Source: Rothia amarae (GTDB taxonomy: Bacteria > Actinomycetota > Actinomycetes > Actinomycetales > Micrococcaceae). Taken from it: a stretch of 64,000 nucleotides of DNA. The notes beneath the pieces are model-generated. The model did not search any database and was not told the origin of the DNA. It saw only the letters and a program-made list of their open reading frames with translations. The position numbers were made by a program, and so were the translations under genes. Numbering within the stretch: position 1 is the stretch's first letter; every line of letters begins with the position of its first letter. The stretch is from NCBI RefSeq assembly GCF_014705945.2, contig NZ_CP061538.1:1922001-1986000 (forward strand). The letters are read 5' to 3'. Of this stretch, positions 9,720-19,172 are shown piece after piece.

Positions 9720-11540
9720 TTAGAGAGTCCACGACGCCAAAGCGCGGTTCATGTGATCAGGGATGTTTGCCCCGGTGCGGGGGAACATCCGTAGTTCCTC
9801 TACATACTGCTGAGCGGGTAGTTCGTCAGAGTATTTAGCGAAAGCGCCTTCATTCTGGTAATCGAACTTTACCTGCGGCGGAATGCCGGGGGTGAGGCGG
9901 ATATTCATAGCCAGCGGCGACCCAAAACCTTCCTTGTAGGAATCAGCTTTGAGTTGCAGAACGTTGAGCTCGTCTTCGGGAATCAGGTCAAAGGTTCGTT
10001 TCTGATCCCAGAAACCGCCCTGGCGGACGTGGGTTAATGCATCGTAGTACGAGCCCAGAGTTCGAATACGAATCAGCACGGTAGAGACATCGCGAGCTGA
10101 ACCGTTCTCTCCGAAGAGAGCTTTTTGAACGCCAGCAAGTCGGTTGACTACCTCTGCTTCGGTCAACACCAGGTTGCCTTCGGCAAGATTGGTGGTGGAC
10201 GGCTTGGAGAAAGTACCACCGGTTGCTGAGAAGGACGGCGCTACGTCCACTCCGCTGGCAGCCTCAGGGACCTCAGCAGCAACAGTCTGTGAGGATGACG
10301 AAGCGGCAGGAGTGTGTGGCTGCATAACTGTGAATCGACCTGCTGCAGAAGTTGCGACTGTTTTCTCATCAGCGCCAGCAGTGTTCTTATCCTGGTGAGT
10401 GCGAGGGGCTTGATTCGTCTGCTCAGATGCAGTCTCTTCTTCCCACTCATCATCCACGTAGTCGGGCATAGTGGCAGTAGCCAAAGAAATATCGGGGGCT
10501 GAGGTCACAGCAGGTGCCTCAGAGGAGCTTCGCTGGTCATTGCGGGTTTGCTCTGATCCCTGAATGTCCTTCTCTGCATGTGATGCGCTGTGCGTATCAA
10601 GTTCAGTTGATTCAATGCGGGCGTTCTGGGAGGAATGGTCCTCCAGCTCATCGATAACATCGCGACTTTGAACGAAACGGGTCTCCTCGAGTTCCTCAGA
10701 GATTGCTTCCTCTTCAGCAGGGCTCAAGGAATTCAACGCACCGGCGTTCTCCTCAGGCTCACCATCGCTGACGAACGGGTTATCTTCATCCGCGACATCC
10801 TCGGTGGTGCCCGCAGATGCATCCGAAGAATCAGCCGTAGATGTGTGTTCGTCGTTCTCCACATCGTTTTTCTCGGTGCCGAAAGCTACAGCCTTGAAAC
10901 TTTCCTGTGCTGCAGGAGGCTCCTCTTCAGTAGTAATTCGCTGAGAAACGCGGCTCAAACGATCCTGTGCAGAAAAAGCAGACTTCTCTTCTTCTTTATC
11001 TGCTACAGCAAAACGAGAATGATCCTGTGCCGGTTCGGTCTCGTCCTGCTCGTCGAAAGGAGACACAACGCCTGCAGGAACCGTGTACTGCAAGTTATGG
11101 CTAGTGCCCATCTCGGTGTTCAAGAAGGACGCCTGCACGTTTGAGTCCTCAGAACCGTCCAGCACAATCAGAGCACGGTTAAAGGGGCCGCGAGCGCCTT
11201 TTTCTTCATCTACATACAGCTGAGCAATCCCATCGAACCACTCATTGCCTGGAACAACCACAGTTTCTTCAAGTTCCTGGCCGTTCTCATGCAGAGTCAG
11301 GTTCATGTCATTACCATTTTGCTTCAAATCCAAAGTCAGCTCACCACTGCCTTTTTTGCGCATCATTTGAGCGACGGCGTAGAGACCAGAACCCTTCTCC
11401 AAAGTATGGGAGGGGGCTGATACCTTTGAAGCGGTCTGCGCAGTGGGGGCTGCATCTGCGGAACCAACGGGCTGGTCGGAACGATCCGATACCAGCGGTT
11501 CTTGTGGTTCCTCTCGTTTACGACGGCTAAAAAGTCCCAT
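9720..11540 (-). CDS. Acidic multi-domain protein of unknown function
   Basis: I do not recognise this 606-residue protein. It has a basic N terminus (MGLFSRRKREE), then a folded-looking N domain near residues 48-160 with beta character. A 280-residue linker very rich in Glu, Asp, Ser, Thr and Ala (about 165-445) follows, then a C-terminal domain from about 455 to 606. No signal peptide or membrane helix is visible. The C domain has alternating helix and strand segments (VVNRLAGVQKALFG, NIRLTPGIPPQVKFDYQN, ALASWTL at the end) and slightly recalls YezG-like immunity folds, but that is a guess. It lies downstream of deoA (58-base gap) and ends at a strong terminator, so it is the last gene of the nucleoside-salvage transcript. 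Cytoplasmic location is inferred. Confidence 0.75.
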   Translation of the reverse strand: MGLFSRRKREEPQEPLVSDRSDQPVGSADAAPTAQTASKVSAPSHTLEKGSGLYAVAQMMRKKGSGELTLDLKQNGNDMNLTLHENGQELEETVVVPGNEWFDGIAQLYVDEEKGARGPFNRALIVLDGSEDSNVQASFLNTEMGTSHNLQYTVPAGVVSPFDEQDETEPAQDHSRFAVADKEEEKSAFSAQDRLSRVSQRITTEEEPPAAQESFKAVAFGTEKNDVENDEHTSTADSSDASAGTTEDVADEDNPFVSDGEPEENAGALNSLSPAEEEAISEELEETRFVQSRDVIDELEDHSSQNARIESTELDTHSASHAEKDIQGSEQTRNDQRSSSEAPAVTSAPDISLATATMPDYVDDEWEEETASEQTNQAPRTHQDKNTAGADEKTVATSAAGRFTVMQPHTPAASSSSQTVAAEVPEAASGVDVAPSFSATGGTFSKPSTTNLAEGNLVLTEAEVVNRLAGVQKALFGENGSARDVSTVLIRIRTLGSYYDALTHVRQGGFWDQKRTFDLIPEDELNVLQLKADSYKEGFGSPLAMNIRLTPGIPPQVKFDYQNEGAFAKYSDELPAQQYVEELRMFPRTGANIPDHMNRALASWTL

Positions 11541-11598
11541 AGTTTTTCACTTCCTGTGAGTTGAGAACAATCGATAACTTCAAGCTTATAAGGCAAGA

Positions 11599-12909
11599 CT
11601 ACTTTTCTGGTGCACCGACCTTACCCAGAATCAGAGGCTGAGGCACAAATTCGCCGCCAATTGACCAGGCGCCGTCCAACGCTTCCACCGCGCGTTCGAA
11701 ACGTTCCGGGGTGTCTGTCATCAACGTCAGCAAGGACTGGCCCTTTTCGACGGGATCTCCGGGTTTAACGTGCAACTTGATTCCTGCTGCCGCTTGAACC
11801 GTATCTTCCTTGCGTTCTCGGCCAGCACCTAGACGCCAAGATGCTACGCCCACAGCCAGCGCATCTAACTCGGTGAGGGTGCCTGACTCTTCAGCAACCA
11901 CGGTATGAGTTTCTTTCGGCTGCGGCAGAGCTGCATCGGGATCCCCACCCTGATCGGTAATCATACGGCGCCACACGTCCATTGCCCGACCGTCCTTCAA
12001 GGCTTCAGCAGGATCCTCTTCCACACCCGACGCCGCCAGCATTTCACGGGCAAGCTCTGCGGTTAGCTCCACGACGTCGGCGGGGCCGCCTCCGGCAAGA
12101 ACCTCCACAGATTCCTCCACCTCAATGGCATTACCTACTGCCAAACCCAACGGCGTATTCATGTTGGTCAAAAGAGCCGAAGTTCTTACCCCGGCATCCA
12201 TACCCAGAGCAACCATCGTTTCCGCAAGCTCCCGCGCACGTTCACTATCCTTCATAAACGCGCCAGAGCCCACCTTCACATCCAACACCAACGAACCGGT
12301 TCCTTCAGCAATTTTCTTGGACATGATAGAACTTGCAATCAGCGGAATCGCCTCAACGGTTGAGGTAACGTCGCGCAAGGCATAGAGCTTCTTATCCGCA
12401 GGAGCCAACCCCGATCCTGCCGCGCAGATGACAGCCCCGGTACTTCCCAAAATCTCCATCGTGCGCTCATTCGATAGATTCGCCTGCCACCCGGGAATTG
12501 ATTCCAGCTTGTCGAGGGTTCCACCGGTATGACCCAGCCCCCGGCCGCTCAACTGGGGAACCGCTACCCCATAGACCGCCACCAGGGGTGCCAACGGGAG
12601 CGTAATCTTATCGCCCACTCCCCCGGTGGAATGTTTATCACTGGTCGCAATTTTCTTTCCCGGGCCGACCAGGGAGGAGAAGTCTAGGCGCTCGCCAGAT
12701 CGAATCATCGCCTCAGTCCACCGAGAGATTTCTGCCCGGTTCATCCCGTTGAGAAAGATTGCCATGGCAAGGGCACTCATTTGTTCATCAGCAACGACGC
12801 CGCGTGTATAGGCATCGATAACCCAGTCAATTTGTTGGTTGCTGAGAACTTCGTGATCTCTCTTAGCTCGAATAACCTCTACAGCGCTGAAGGGCTCATG
12901 ATTACTCAT
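11599..12909 (-). CDS. deoA: Thymidine (pyrimidine-nucleoside) phosphorylase
   Basis: A cytoplasmic enzyme that splits thymidine, deoxyuridine or uridine with phosphate to give the base and (deoxy)ribose-1-phosphate. Its 436 residues match the family. The signature SDKHSTGGVGDKITLPLAPL near residues 84-103, the phosphate and substrate loops (SGRGLGHTGGTLDKLES) and the Gly-rich C-terminal biotinyl-like half are present. GAGGAG stands 7 bases before the ATG. It follows cdd by 156 bases and precedes the acidic protein. With Cdd it completes cytidine to uracil degradation. Whether it prefers thymidine or accepts uridine cannot be read from the sequence. Confidence 0.93.
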   Translation of the reverse strand: MSNHEPFSAVEVIRAKRDHEVLSNQQIDWVIDAYTRGVVADEQMSALAMAIFLNGMNRAEISRWTEAMIRSGERLDFSSLVGPGKKIATSDKHSTGGVGDKITLPLAPLVAVYGVAVPQLSGRGLGHTGGTLDKLESIPGWQANLSNERTMEILGSTGAVICAAGSGLAPADKKLYALRDVTSTVEAIPLIASSIMSKKIAEGTGSLVLDVKVGSGAFMKDSERARELAETMVALGMDAGVRTSALLTNMNTPLGLAVGNAIEVEESVEVLAGGGPADVVELTAELAREMLAASGVEEDPAEALKDGRAMDVWRRMITDQGGDPDAALPQPKETHTVVAEESGTLTELDALAVGVASWRLGAGRERKEDTVQAAAGIKLHVKPGDPVEKGQSLLTLMTDTPERFERAVEALDGAWSIGGEFVPQPLILGKVGAPEK

Positions 12910-13065
12910 ATGTAATCTCCTCTATCTGTACGTTCGCCGGATCCATCGAGTGCCCGACCATTTCTTTTAGAGTACGGAAGATTGAGGAGCAGTGCCAGAA
13001 CGCAGGTTGAGGTTTATCCAGAAGGTTTCAAGCCGCTCAGCAAGTACAAGATCGGTGAAAAACTC

Positions 13066-13464
13066 CTAAGCTAATTTCTCTGGACCAAAAGCATCCGGAA
13101 GCATCTGCTCAATCGTGCGGATGCCGCTCACACTCTGAATGAGCATTCCTGGCGCCGCATGCTCGAAGAGTAGCTGCCGACACCGACCGCAGGGCATCAG
13201 CGCCTGACCATCGCCGTCAACACACGCAAATGCAACCAGTTTGCCTCCGCCCGTCCTAAATAAATCAGAAACGAGCGAGCACTCTGCGCAGAGGGTAATG
13301 CCTAACGAAGCGTTCTCGATATTGCAGCCGCTCACGATTCGCCCGTCCTGCGTCAGTGCTGCTGCGCCCACTGCATAGTTCGAATAGGGAGAGTAGGAGT
13401 TTTTCATAGCTGCAGTAGCTACGGCGGTGAGCTCATCCCAGTCAATTTTTGGAGTATCTGCCAT
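13066..13464 (-). CDS. cdd: Cytidine deaminase
   Basis: A small tetrameric zinc enzyme (132 residues, the usual length) that deaminates cytidine and deoxycytidine to uridine and deoxyuridine. The zinc-binding and catalytic residues are Cys59 and Glu61 in LCAEC and Cys92 and Cys95 in PCGRC. The substrate-binding GCNIENAS lies at 47-54. The start has GAGAG upstream. A strong terminator (13504-13535) stands between the permease gene and cdd, so cdd is transcribed by read-through or from its own promoter inside a 90-base gap. Confidence 0.96.
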   Translation of the reverse strand: MADTPKIDWDELTAVATAAMKNSYSPYSNYAVGAAALTQDGRIVSGCNIENASLGITLCAECSLVSDLFRTGGGKLVAFACVDGDGQALMPCGRCRQLLFEHAAPGMLIQSVSGIRTIEQMLPDAFGPEKLA

Positions 13465-13503
13465 TGGTTTTCTCTCTTTCGGGTTGAGGACTGAGAGTAA
13501 AAA

Positions 13504-13535
13504 GCCGCGCTTTCGAAGAGTTCCGAAAGCGCGGC
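13504..13535 (-). terminator. Terminator between nucleoside permease and cdd
   Basis: A perfect 12-bp GC-rich stem with an 8-base loop is followed on the minus strand by TTTTTA. It lies 19 bases after the permease stop and would split the transporter genes from the catabolic genes. Confidence 0.85.
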
Positions 13536-13553
13536 ATTATTTTCATCAAGGTA

Positions 13554-14837
13554 TTAGCCCTTGACGTAGGGCTGACCGGACGCCGCAGGACCGCGTGAGC
13601 GACCGACGACGCCGGCAACTGCCAAGATAGTGACGACGTACGGAAGCATTGCCAAGAACTCTGCCGGAATCGCTGTGCCCAGGATAGACAGGATGAACTG
13701 CATTTGGAGCGAGAATCCGAAGAGGATTGAAGCAAATAGAGCCCCCATGGGCTTCCAGCGACCAAAAATCAAAGCCGCCAAAGCAATGTAGCCTTGGCCC
13801 GCCGTCATATCGGCGTTGAAGGAGCTCACCGAAACGAGCGTGAAGAACGCGCCGCCCATACCGGCAACCGCGCCTGCCCACAAAACGTTGGTGAAGCGCA
13901 AACGGTTGACGTTGACGCCAAGGGTATCTGCTGCCTTGGGATGCTCGCCTACCGCGCGAGTGCGCAAGCCCCATTTGCTCTTGTTCAAAGCAAACCAAAT
14001 GAGAGCAACCACAATGTACATGAGATACACAAGCACCGACTGGTTGAACAGAACCGGGCCCACCACGGGAATCTGAGAGAGTACAGGAATCTCAAACGAT
14101 GGCAGTTTAGGAGCCGAGTTGAGGTTCTGGGCATCGGGCTGGAGCACGCGAGTAAAGAGGAATCCGGTCAGACCGGATACCAAGACATTCACCACAACAC
14201 CCACGATGGTCTGGTCCACAATGTATTTGATGGAGAACAGTGCCAGCAAGAAAGAAACGAGAACGCCACCGAGCATTGCAGCCAGCAGACCTGCCCAGGG
14301 GTTATGGGTGATTGAACCTACCAGTACAGCGGAGAAAGCGCCAAAGAGTAGCTGACCTTCAATAGCGATGTTGACGATACCTGAACGCTCACACAGCAAA
14401 CCGCCCATTGACCCAAAAATCATAGGAATCGATAGCGCTAGACCGCCAGAGAGCAGGTTGACCAGCGAAACTTCAGAGCTCTTAGCGGAGCCAATCGCCC
14501 AGACCAAGATGAAGAGGATAAAGAATACCCAGAAGACGGCGGTGAGGCCCTTACCGAGTTTCTTGCCCGAGTTCATCTGTACCGCTGAAAGCGCTGCGAT
14601 AGCCAGCAGAACGAGGATAGCAATCCAGCCGAAAGCGGTCGCAGAGAAGGTGAGGTTGGGAATATTCGCCCAGGTGATGCCGTCTGAAAGGCGGAATGTC
14701 ACGTCGTTGTGGGGAGCTTTGAAAGCTACCAGCAAGAGTGCAACTAGAGCGAGTACACCAAAAATAATGGTGTTTTTCCAGTTTTTCACTACAACGGTTT
14801 CTTCCACAGGCACAGTATCAATAGTTGCTGCACTCAT
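13554..14837 (-). CDS. Nucleoside ABC transporter permease (second permease)
   Basis: An inner-membrane permease of 427 residues with about 10 hydrophobic segments. It belongs to the branched-chain amino acid/ribose-type permease family, nucleoside subgroup (YufQ/NupQ-like). The family segment GERSGIVNIAIEGQLLFGAF becomes CERSGIVNIAIEGQ here, and VGEHPKAADTLGVNVNRLRF is the cytosolic coupling loop that contacts the ATPase. An N-terminal extension of about 100 residues with three helices precedes the core. Its start codon follows the stop of the first permease with no gap, so translation is coupled. It would form the channel with the 14838-16154 product. Confidence 0.92.
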   Translation of the reverse strand: MSAATIDTVPVEETVVVKNWKNTIIFGVLALVALLLVAFKAPHNDVTFRLSDGITWANIPNLTFSATAFGWIAILVLLAIAALSAVQMNSGKKLGKGLTAVFWVFFILFILVWAIGSAKSSEVSLVNLLSGGLALSIPMIFGSMGGLLCERSGIVNIAIEGQLLFGAFSAVLVGSITHNPWAGLLAAMLGGVLVSFLLALFSIKYIVDQTIVGVVVNVLVSGLTGFLFTRVLQPDAQNLNSAPKLPSFEIPVLSQIPVVGPVLFNQSVLVYLMYIVVALIWFALNKSKWGLRTRAVGEHPKAADTLGVNVNRLRFTNVLWAGAVAGMGGAFFTLVSVSSFNADMTAGQGYIALAALIFGRWKPMGALFASILFGFSLQMQFILSILGTAIPAEFLAMLPYVVTILAVAGVVGRSRGPAASGQPYVKG

Positions 14838-16154
14838 TTACTTTGCCTCCGCTACGGCTTTTGAAGAAGCCTTCTTTTTCTTGGGCTTGGACGGATCGGG
14901 AAGTCTAAAGATAGACCGGACCAGCGGCGGGGCTGCAATGAAGAGAACAATCAGAGCCTGCACGACGAGCACGAGATCGATTGGAGTTCCTGTTTCTACC
15001 TGCATGGAGACACCGCCGGCGCGGAATGCGCCGTAGAGCAAAGCTGCGAAGAAAGTACCCCACGGGGTCGAACGCCCTAGCAGCGCCACGGTAATGGCGT
15101 CGAATCCGAAGGATGCCGCGACGCCGGTGGTCAGCACACGCTCGGTGCCTGCCACCTGCGCGCTACCGGCAAGACCAGCCAGTGCACCGGCAATAACCAT
15201 CACCAAAATGTAACCCGATGCTACCGAGATACCGGCAGTTCTAGCCGCGTGGGGGTTAGCACCGACCGCGCGAAGGCGGAAACCAATGGTGGAGCGATTC
15301 ATCAACCAGGACACAAAGATAACTGCCAGCACTGCAATGACGAAGCTCCAGTTGAGCCGGAAGCTGTGTCCGAAGAGCTTGGGGAAGATAGCGTAATCTT
15401 CGAAGCTCGGTGAAATAGGGTTGGTGTTACCGGGGCGCTGCAAAAGCGGGGTCTTGAGTAAGTAGAGCAGAAGATTGACCGCAATGTAGTTGAGCATAAT
15501 CGAAAGGATAACCTCGTGAGCTCCGGTTTTTGCTTTCAGCAAGCCCACCAGACCGCCCCAGAGACCGCCACCGAGGATACCGCCGAGAACGATTAGCGGA
15601 AGCATAATGAAGAGGGGGAGCTGCCAGGTAATCGCAACGTAAGTTGAAACGATAGCGCCCAAAATAATCTGACCCTGCGCACCGATGTTGAACAAGCCGG
15701 TACGGAAAGCAATTGCAACCGCCAGGCCAGCCAAAATCAGCGGAGTCGCCACGGTAAGAGTTTCCATGAAAGGGTAAATCGCTTTAGTAAACGATTTTGC
15801 TTCATAATTGAAAATGGAACCGCGGAACATCGCTAGGTAAGCTTCGGACGCTGCTTTCCACGCTGCAGAGAGAGTGTCCATGGGGCGAGCAAAGAAGTAA
15901 CCTGCGGCTTTTTGGGTAGCAGGGTCAGTAATTGCAATGAGCAAACCGCCCACTACCAACGCGGCAACCATTGCACCAATGGATAGACCAATACCGCCAC
16001 CGGCAATCCGAGTAAATAGCGAAGGCTTTTCGTGCTCCTGCATCTGCGGATTGGGGGTAGAAGGAGTTGGCTGGCTCTCAGTTCCTAAGGTGGTAGCGCT
16101 CTGCGCTACCGATGCCGCAGAATCGAGGGGAACAGATGAATTTGCTGTACTCAT
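14838..16154 (-). CDS. Nucleoside ABC transporter permease (first permease)
   Basis: A 438-residue inner-membrane permease of the same family as its neighbour, closest to YufP/NupP. A 60-residue cytosolic Ser/Thr/Pro-rich N terminus precedes about 9 membrane helices. The conserved FRTGLFNIGAQGQIILGA and the coupling loop RAVGANPHAARTAGI are present. The C terminus is basic (KPKKKKASSKA). Its ATG overlaps the TGA of the ATPase gene by 4 bases, so it is translationally coupled. It would pair with the second permease to form the membrane channel. Confidence 0.92.
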   Translation of the reverse strand: MSTANSSVPLDSAASVAQSATTLGTESQPTPSTPNPQMQEHEKPSLFTRIAGGGIGLSIGAMVAALVVGGLLIAITDPATQKAAGYFFARPMDTLSAAWKAASEAYLAMFRGSIFNYEAKSFTKAIYPFMETLTVATPLILAGLAVAIAFRTGLFNIGAQGQIILGAIVSTYVAITWQLPLFIMLPLIVLGGILGGGLWGGLVGLLKAKTGAHEVILSIMLNYIAVNLLLYLLKTPLLQRPGNTNPISPSFEDYAIFPKLFGHSFRLNWSFVIAVLAVIFVSWLMNRSTIGFRLRAVGANPHAARTAGISVASGYILVMVIAGALAGLAGSAQVAGTERVLTTGVAASFGFDAITVALLGRSTPWGTFFAALLYGAFRAGGVSMQVETGTPIDLVLVVQALIVLFIAAPPLVRSIFRLPDPSKPKKKKASSKAVAEAK

Positions 16155-17788
16155 GGGGTATCTCCTTCTGCCCAGGGAAGTACGGACTGATCAGCGGTGT
16201 GTTCTGCTTTATCTGCTCGAACAGAACCTGTTGTCTCTGGTGTGGTTGTTTCTAAGTCCGCGTCAGTTGCCGGTACAGATTCACGGGCTTCTTCGTAGGT
16301 TGCCCCAGCCATCATCTGCCCCAAAACGTTACGGGGAGTGTCGTTGGGAACAATACCCATCAACTCACCGTGGAAAAAGACTGCGATACGGTCTGCTAGC
16401 GCGTAAACCTCATCGAGTTCGGTGGAGACGATAATAACGGGAATACCCTTATCTCGTTCCGCCACAATGCGTTTGTGTATAAATTCGATAGAGCCGACGT
16501 CGACGCCGCGGGTAGGCTGCGAGGCAACAAAAAGTTGCAAATCGCGGGTAAGTTCACGAGCGACCACAATCTTCTGCTGGTTGCCGCCGGAGAGGGTTGA
16601 TGCCGCGTCATATTTATTTCCCACGCGGATGTCGTACTCTTGAACCGCGTGGTCAGCGTTTTGAGCGATGGCAGAGCGGTTGAGAGTTCCTGCTGAGGAG
16701 AATTCTTTGCGATCGAAAAGATCGAGAATGAGGTTTTCTGCGATAGAGAAGGACCCGACCAGCCCGTCGGTGCTACGGTCTTCGGGGACAAATCCCACGC
16801 CAGCGCGAAGAACTTGACGGGTGTTAAGCCCCAGCAGTTCGGTGGAATTAATCTTCATCGAGCCGGTAGCTTTGGGGTGCATACCGATAATGGTTTCGGT
16901 CAGCTCTGTCTGTCCGTTGCCCTGCACGCCTGCTATCGCAAGGATTTCGCCACCCCGGACGGTGAAATTAACGTCTTTCAGCAGCGGTACGCCCTGGTCT
17001 GATACCAGATTAAGGTTTGAAACCGAGAAAGCTTGGTCGGTGAGGTGTGGCTGGTCTTTATCAACGACCAACTGGACGTTTTTGCCCACCATCAGTGCGG
17101 CGAGCTCGTTCGTTGATGCGCTGGGATCAGCATTTCCCACTACTTTGCCGCGGCGAATAACGGTAATTTCATCTGAAATTTCACGCACTTCTCGCAACTT
17201 ATGCGAAATGAACACCAAAGATTTACCGTCTTGGCGTAGCTGACGCATGATTCCCAGCAACTGATCTGTTTCAGCGGGGGTCAGTACAGCCGTGGGCTCG
17301 TCCAAAATCAAGACCTCGGCGTCGCGCACGAGCGCCTTGATAATCTCCACTCGCTGCTGGACGCCGACGGGGAGATCTTCAACGATTGCATCAGGGTCTA
17401 CTGCGAAACCGTAGCGGTCAGAAATTTCCCGAATTTTCTTGCGAGTTGCTTCAAGGTTGAGACGACCTCCGCTGGTCTCCTCAGCGCCCAGAGCAATATT
17501 TTCAGCCACAGTGAATACGGGAACGAGCATAAAGTGCTGGTGCACCATACCGATTCCAGCAACCATCGCATCAGAGGGGCCCTTAAAGTTTACGGGCTGA
17601 TCATTAATAAAAATCTGGCCTTCAGTGGGCTCGTAGAGACCATAGATGACGTTCATCAGGGTTGATTTACCCGCACCGTTTTCACCCAAGAGGGTATGGA
17701 CAGTTCCAGGTTCAACCACTAAATCAATGCGGTCATTCGCGGTAAAATCGCCAAAACGTTTGGTGACCTGTCGCAATTCGAGTTTCAT
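16151..17788 (-). CDS. Nucleoside ABC transporter ATP-binding protein (double cassette)
   Basis: A 545-residue cytosolic ATPase with two ABC cassettes, as in ribose and nucleoside importers (YufO/NupO, RbsA). The first cassette has a perfect Walker A, GENGAGKST at 35-43, with signature LPVGVQQRVEI and Walker B VLILDEPTA. The second has a degenerate Walker A (GVQGNGQTE) but a good signature LSGGNQQKIVVAREL. This split between one active and one degenerate site is common in the family. The last 45 residues are an acidic, low-complexity tail. It lies 109 bases after the BMP gene, beyond a long hairpin. Confidence 0.94.
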   Translation of the reverse strand: MKLELRQVTKRFGDFTANDRIDLVVEPGTVHTLLGENGAGKSTLMNVIYGLYEPTEGQIFINDQPVNFKGPSDAMVAGIGMVHQHFMLVPVFTVAENIALGAEETSGGRLNLEATRKKIREISDRYGFAVDPDAIVEDLPVGVQQRVEIIKALVRDAEVLILDEPTAVLTPAETDQLLGIMRQLRQDGKSLVFISHKLREVREISDEITVIRRGKVVGNADPSASTNELAALMVGKNVQLVVDKDQPHLTDQAFSVSNLNLVSDQGVPLLKDVNFTVRGGEILAIAGVQGNGQTELTETIIGMHPKATGSMKINSTELLGLNTRQVLRAGVGFVPEDRSTDGLVGSFSIAENLILDLFDRKEFSSAGTLNRSAIAQNADHAVQEYDIRVGNKYDAASTLSGGNQQKIVVARELTRDLQLFVASQPTRGVDVGSIEFIHKRIVAERDKGIPVIIVSTELDEVYALADRIAVFFHGELMGIVPNDTPRNVLGQMMAGATYEEARESVPATDADLETTTPETTGSVRADKAEHTADQSVLPWAEGDTP

Positions 17789-17833
17789 CGACGCGCTTTC
17801 TTGTTCAGCAGGAAGAGGTGTTTAGCATGAGCG

Positions 17834-17884
17834 TATCAAAGCGGCCCGACCGCGCAAAAGGTTGCCGGTCGAGCCGCTTTGATA
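17834..17884 (-). other. Intra-operon hairpin after the BMP lipoprotein gene
   Basis: An interrupted stem of about 18 bp (outer 12 bp at 834-845 with 873-884, inner CGACCG/CGGTCG) lies between the binding-protein gene and the ATPase. No T run follows it on the minus strand. Such hairpins commonly protect the upstream mRNA so the binding protein is made in excess over the transporter. Confidence 0.7.
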
Positions 17885-17897
17885 AGGAACTCACACT

Positions 17898-18974
17898 TTA
17901 TTTGGTGGGGGTGCCGTCGGTCTTTACGGTGATTTCACCAGAGACAATCTTTTCCTTGATGGTATCGAGCTCGGACTTGGTTTCGGAGGAAACCTTATCC
18001 TCGAAGTTGTGGAAAGGAGCTAGACCAACGCCGTCGTTCTGGAGGGTGCCGATGTACTTCTCGTTGGTGAATTTGCCGTCAATGTCGTCCTTGATGGTGG
18101 ATTCAACAGCTTCCTTCATCTTCTTCTGAACAGAGGTAAGGATGATGTCCTGGTAGTTAGGGTTGGTCTCATAGCCATCGGAGTCAACCCAAATAACAGA
18201 TGCAGGTGCATCTGAGTGAGACTTGTTGTACTCGGTTACAGCTTCGAGAGTACCGGCGCCCACAGGACCAGCAACGGGCATAATGACGTCTGCACCCTGA
18301 TCAAGGAAGTTCTGGGTCAGAGTCTTACCCTTGGTCTGGTCGGTGAAGTCACCGGTAAAGGAATCGGTACCAAGAACCTTGACGTCCTTGTTCTTTTCCT
18401 TGTTGTAGTAATCAACGCCCTGCTTGAAACCCTGGGTGAAGATGGTAACGGTAGGCATCTCAGCGCCACCGTAGGTTGCTACTTTGCCGGTCTTGGACTG
18501 AGCTGCTGCCAAGTAACCTGCCTGGAAAGCTGCCTGAGCTGTATCGTAAACGATGGGGCGAACGTTGTCCGCTTCGATAGAACCATCATCGACGATAGCG
18601 AAGTGAATGTCGGGGTTATCCTGAGCGGCCTGCTTGGTAGTATCAGCCAGAGCGAAGCCAACGCTGATGATGGAGTTGCAGCTCTGCTGAACGAGTGAAG
18701 TCATATTGGGGTTGAAGTCAGCTGCAGATTCAGACTGCGACTCAGCCACCTTAATACCGTAATCTTCTTCAGCGGCTTTAACACCCTTGTAGGAGTTCTC
18801 GTTGAAGGACTTATCGTCAAAGCCACCCTCATCAGAGATAATGCATGCCTTGTAGTCCGAAGCTTCTTTGTTAGAGGAAGAAGATTCTTCAGGTGCGGCA
18901 CCGCAACCTGCCAAGAGAAGTGCTGAAATACCGAGAACGGTACCTGTTGCTGCAAAACGTGAGCGAGTAGCCAT
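17898..18974 (-). CDS. BMP-family nucleoside-binding lipoprotein
   Basis: The extracytoplasmic substrate-binding protein of the nucleoside importer. A lipoprotein signal ends in LLLAGC with Cys24 as the lipidation site. The 358-residue product then has the Bmp/Med fold: the early IISDEGGFDDKSFNENSYKG, which lines the ligand pocket, PVAGPVGAGTLEAV, and VIWVDSDGYETNP. These match purine/nucleoside receptors of the BmpA-PnrA type. It is the promoter-proximal gene of the cluster, with a good ribosome-binding site (AAGGGAT) and 198 bases of upstream space for a promoter. The ligand class is inferred from family and neighbours. Confidence 0.93.
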   Translation of the reverse strand: MATRSRFAATGTVLGISALLLAGCGAAPEESSSSNKEASDYKACIISDEGGFDDKSFNENSYKGVKAAEEDYGIKVAESQSESAADFNPNMTSLVQQSCNSIISVGFALADTTKQAAQDNPDIHFAIVDDGSIEADNVRPIVYDTAQAAFQAGYLAAAQSKTGKVATYGGAEMPTVTIFTQGFKQGVDYYNKEKNKDVKVLGTDSFTGDFTDQTKGKTLTQNFLDQGADVIMPVAGPVGAGTLEAVTEYNKSHSDAPASVIWVDSDGYETNPNYQDIILTSVQKKMKEAVESTIKDDIDGKFTNEKYIGTLQNDGVGLAPFHNFEDKVSSETKSELDTIKEKIVSGEITVKTDGTPTK

Positions 18975-19172
18975 GTGAGAGCTATCCCTTCGTGTGTGTG
19001 ATACAGAGGTGCAGAGTAGCTGATGCCGGCAGTATGTGCTCTACCCGCTCAGTTGCATTCTGTGTTTCGAGATACACGTTAATAGTAATGGGTGAATCGC
19101 CTCTGTACAGCCACTATTCATCTTTTTAATACCGATTAGTAATATGGCCTCACGTTTTATCGTTGATTTTTT

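Noticed and set aside
13546-13998. A 150-residue minus-strand frame overlapping the second permease
   Set aside because: Alternative frame of the permease gene, Arg/Gly rich, with no features of its own.
14368-15036. A 222-residue plus-strand open frame opposite the two permeases
   Set aside because: Antisense shadow of certain genes, with Ser/Thr/Arg-rich nonsense composition.
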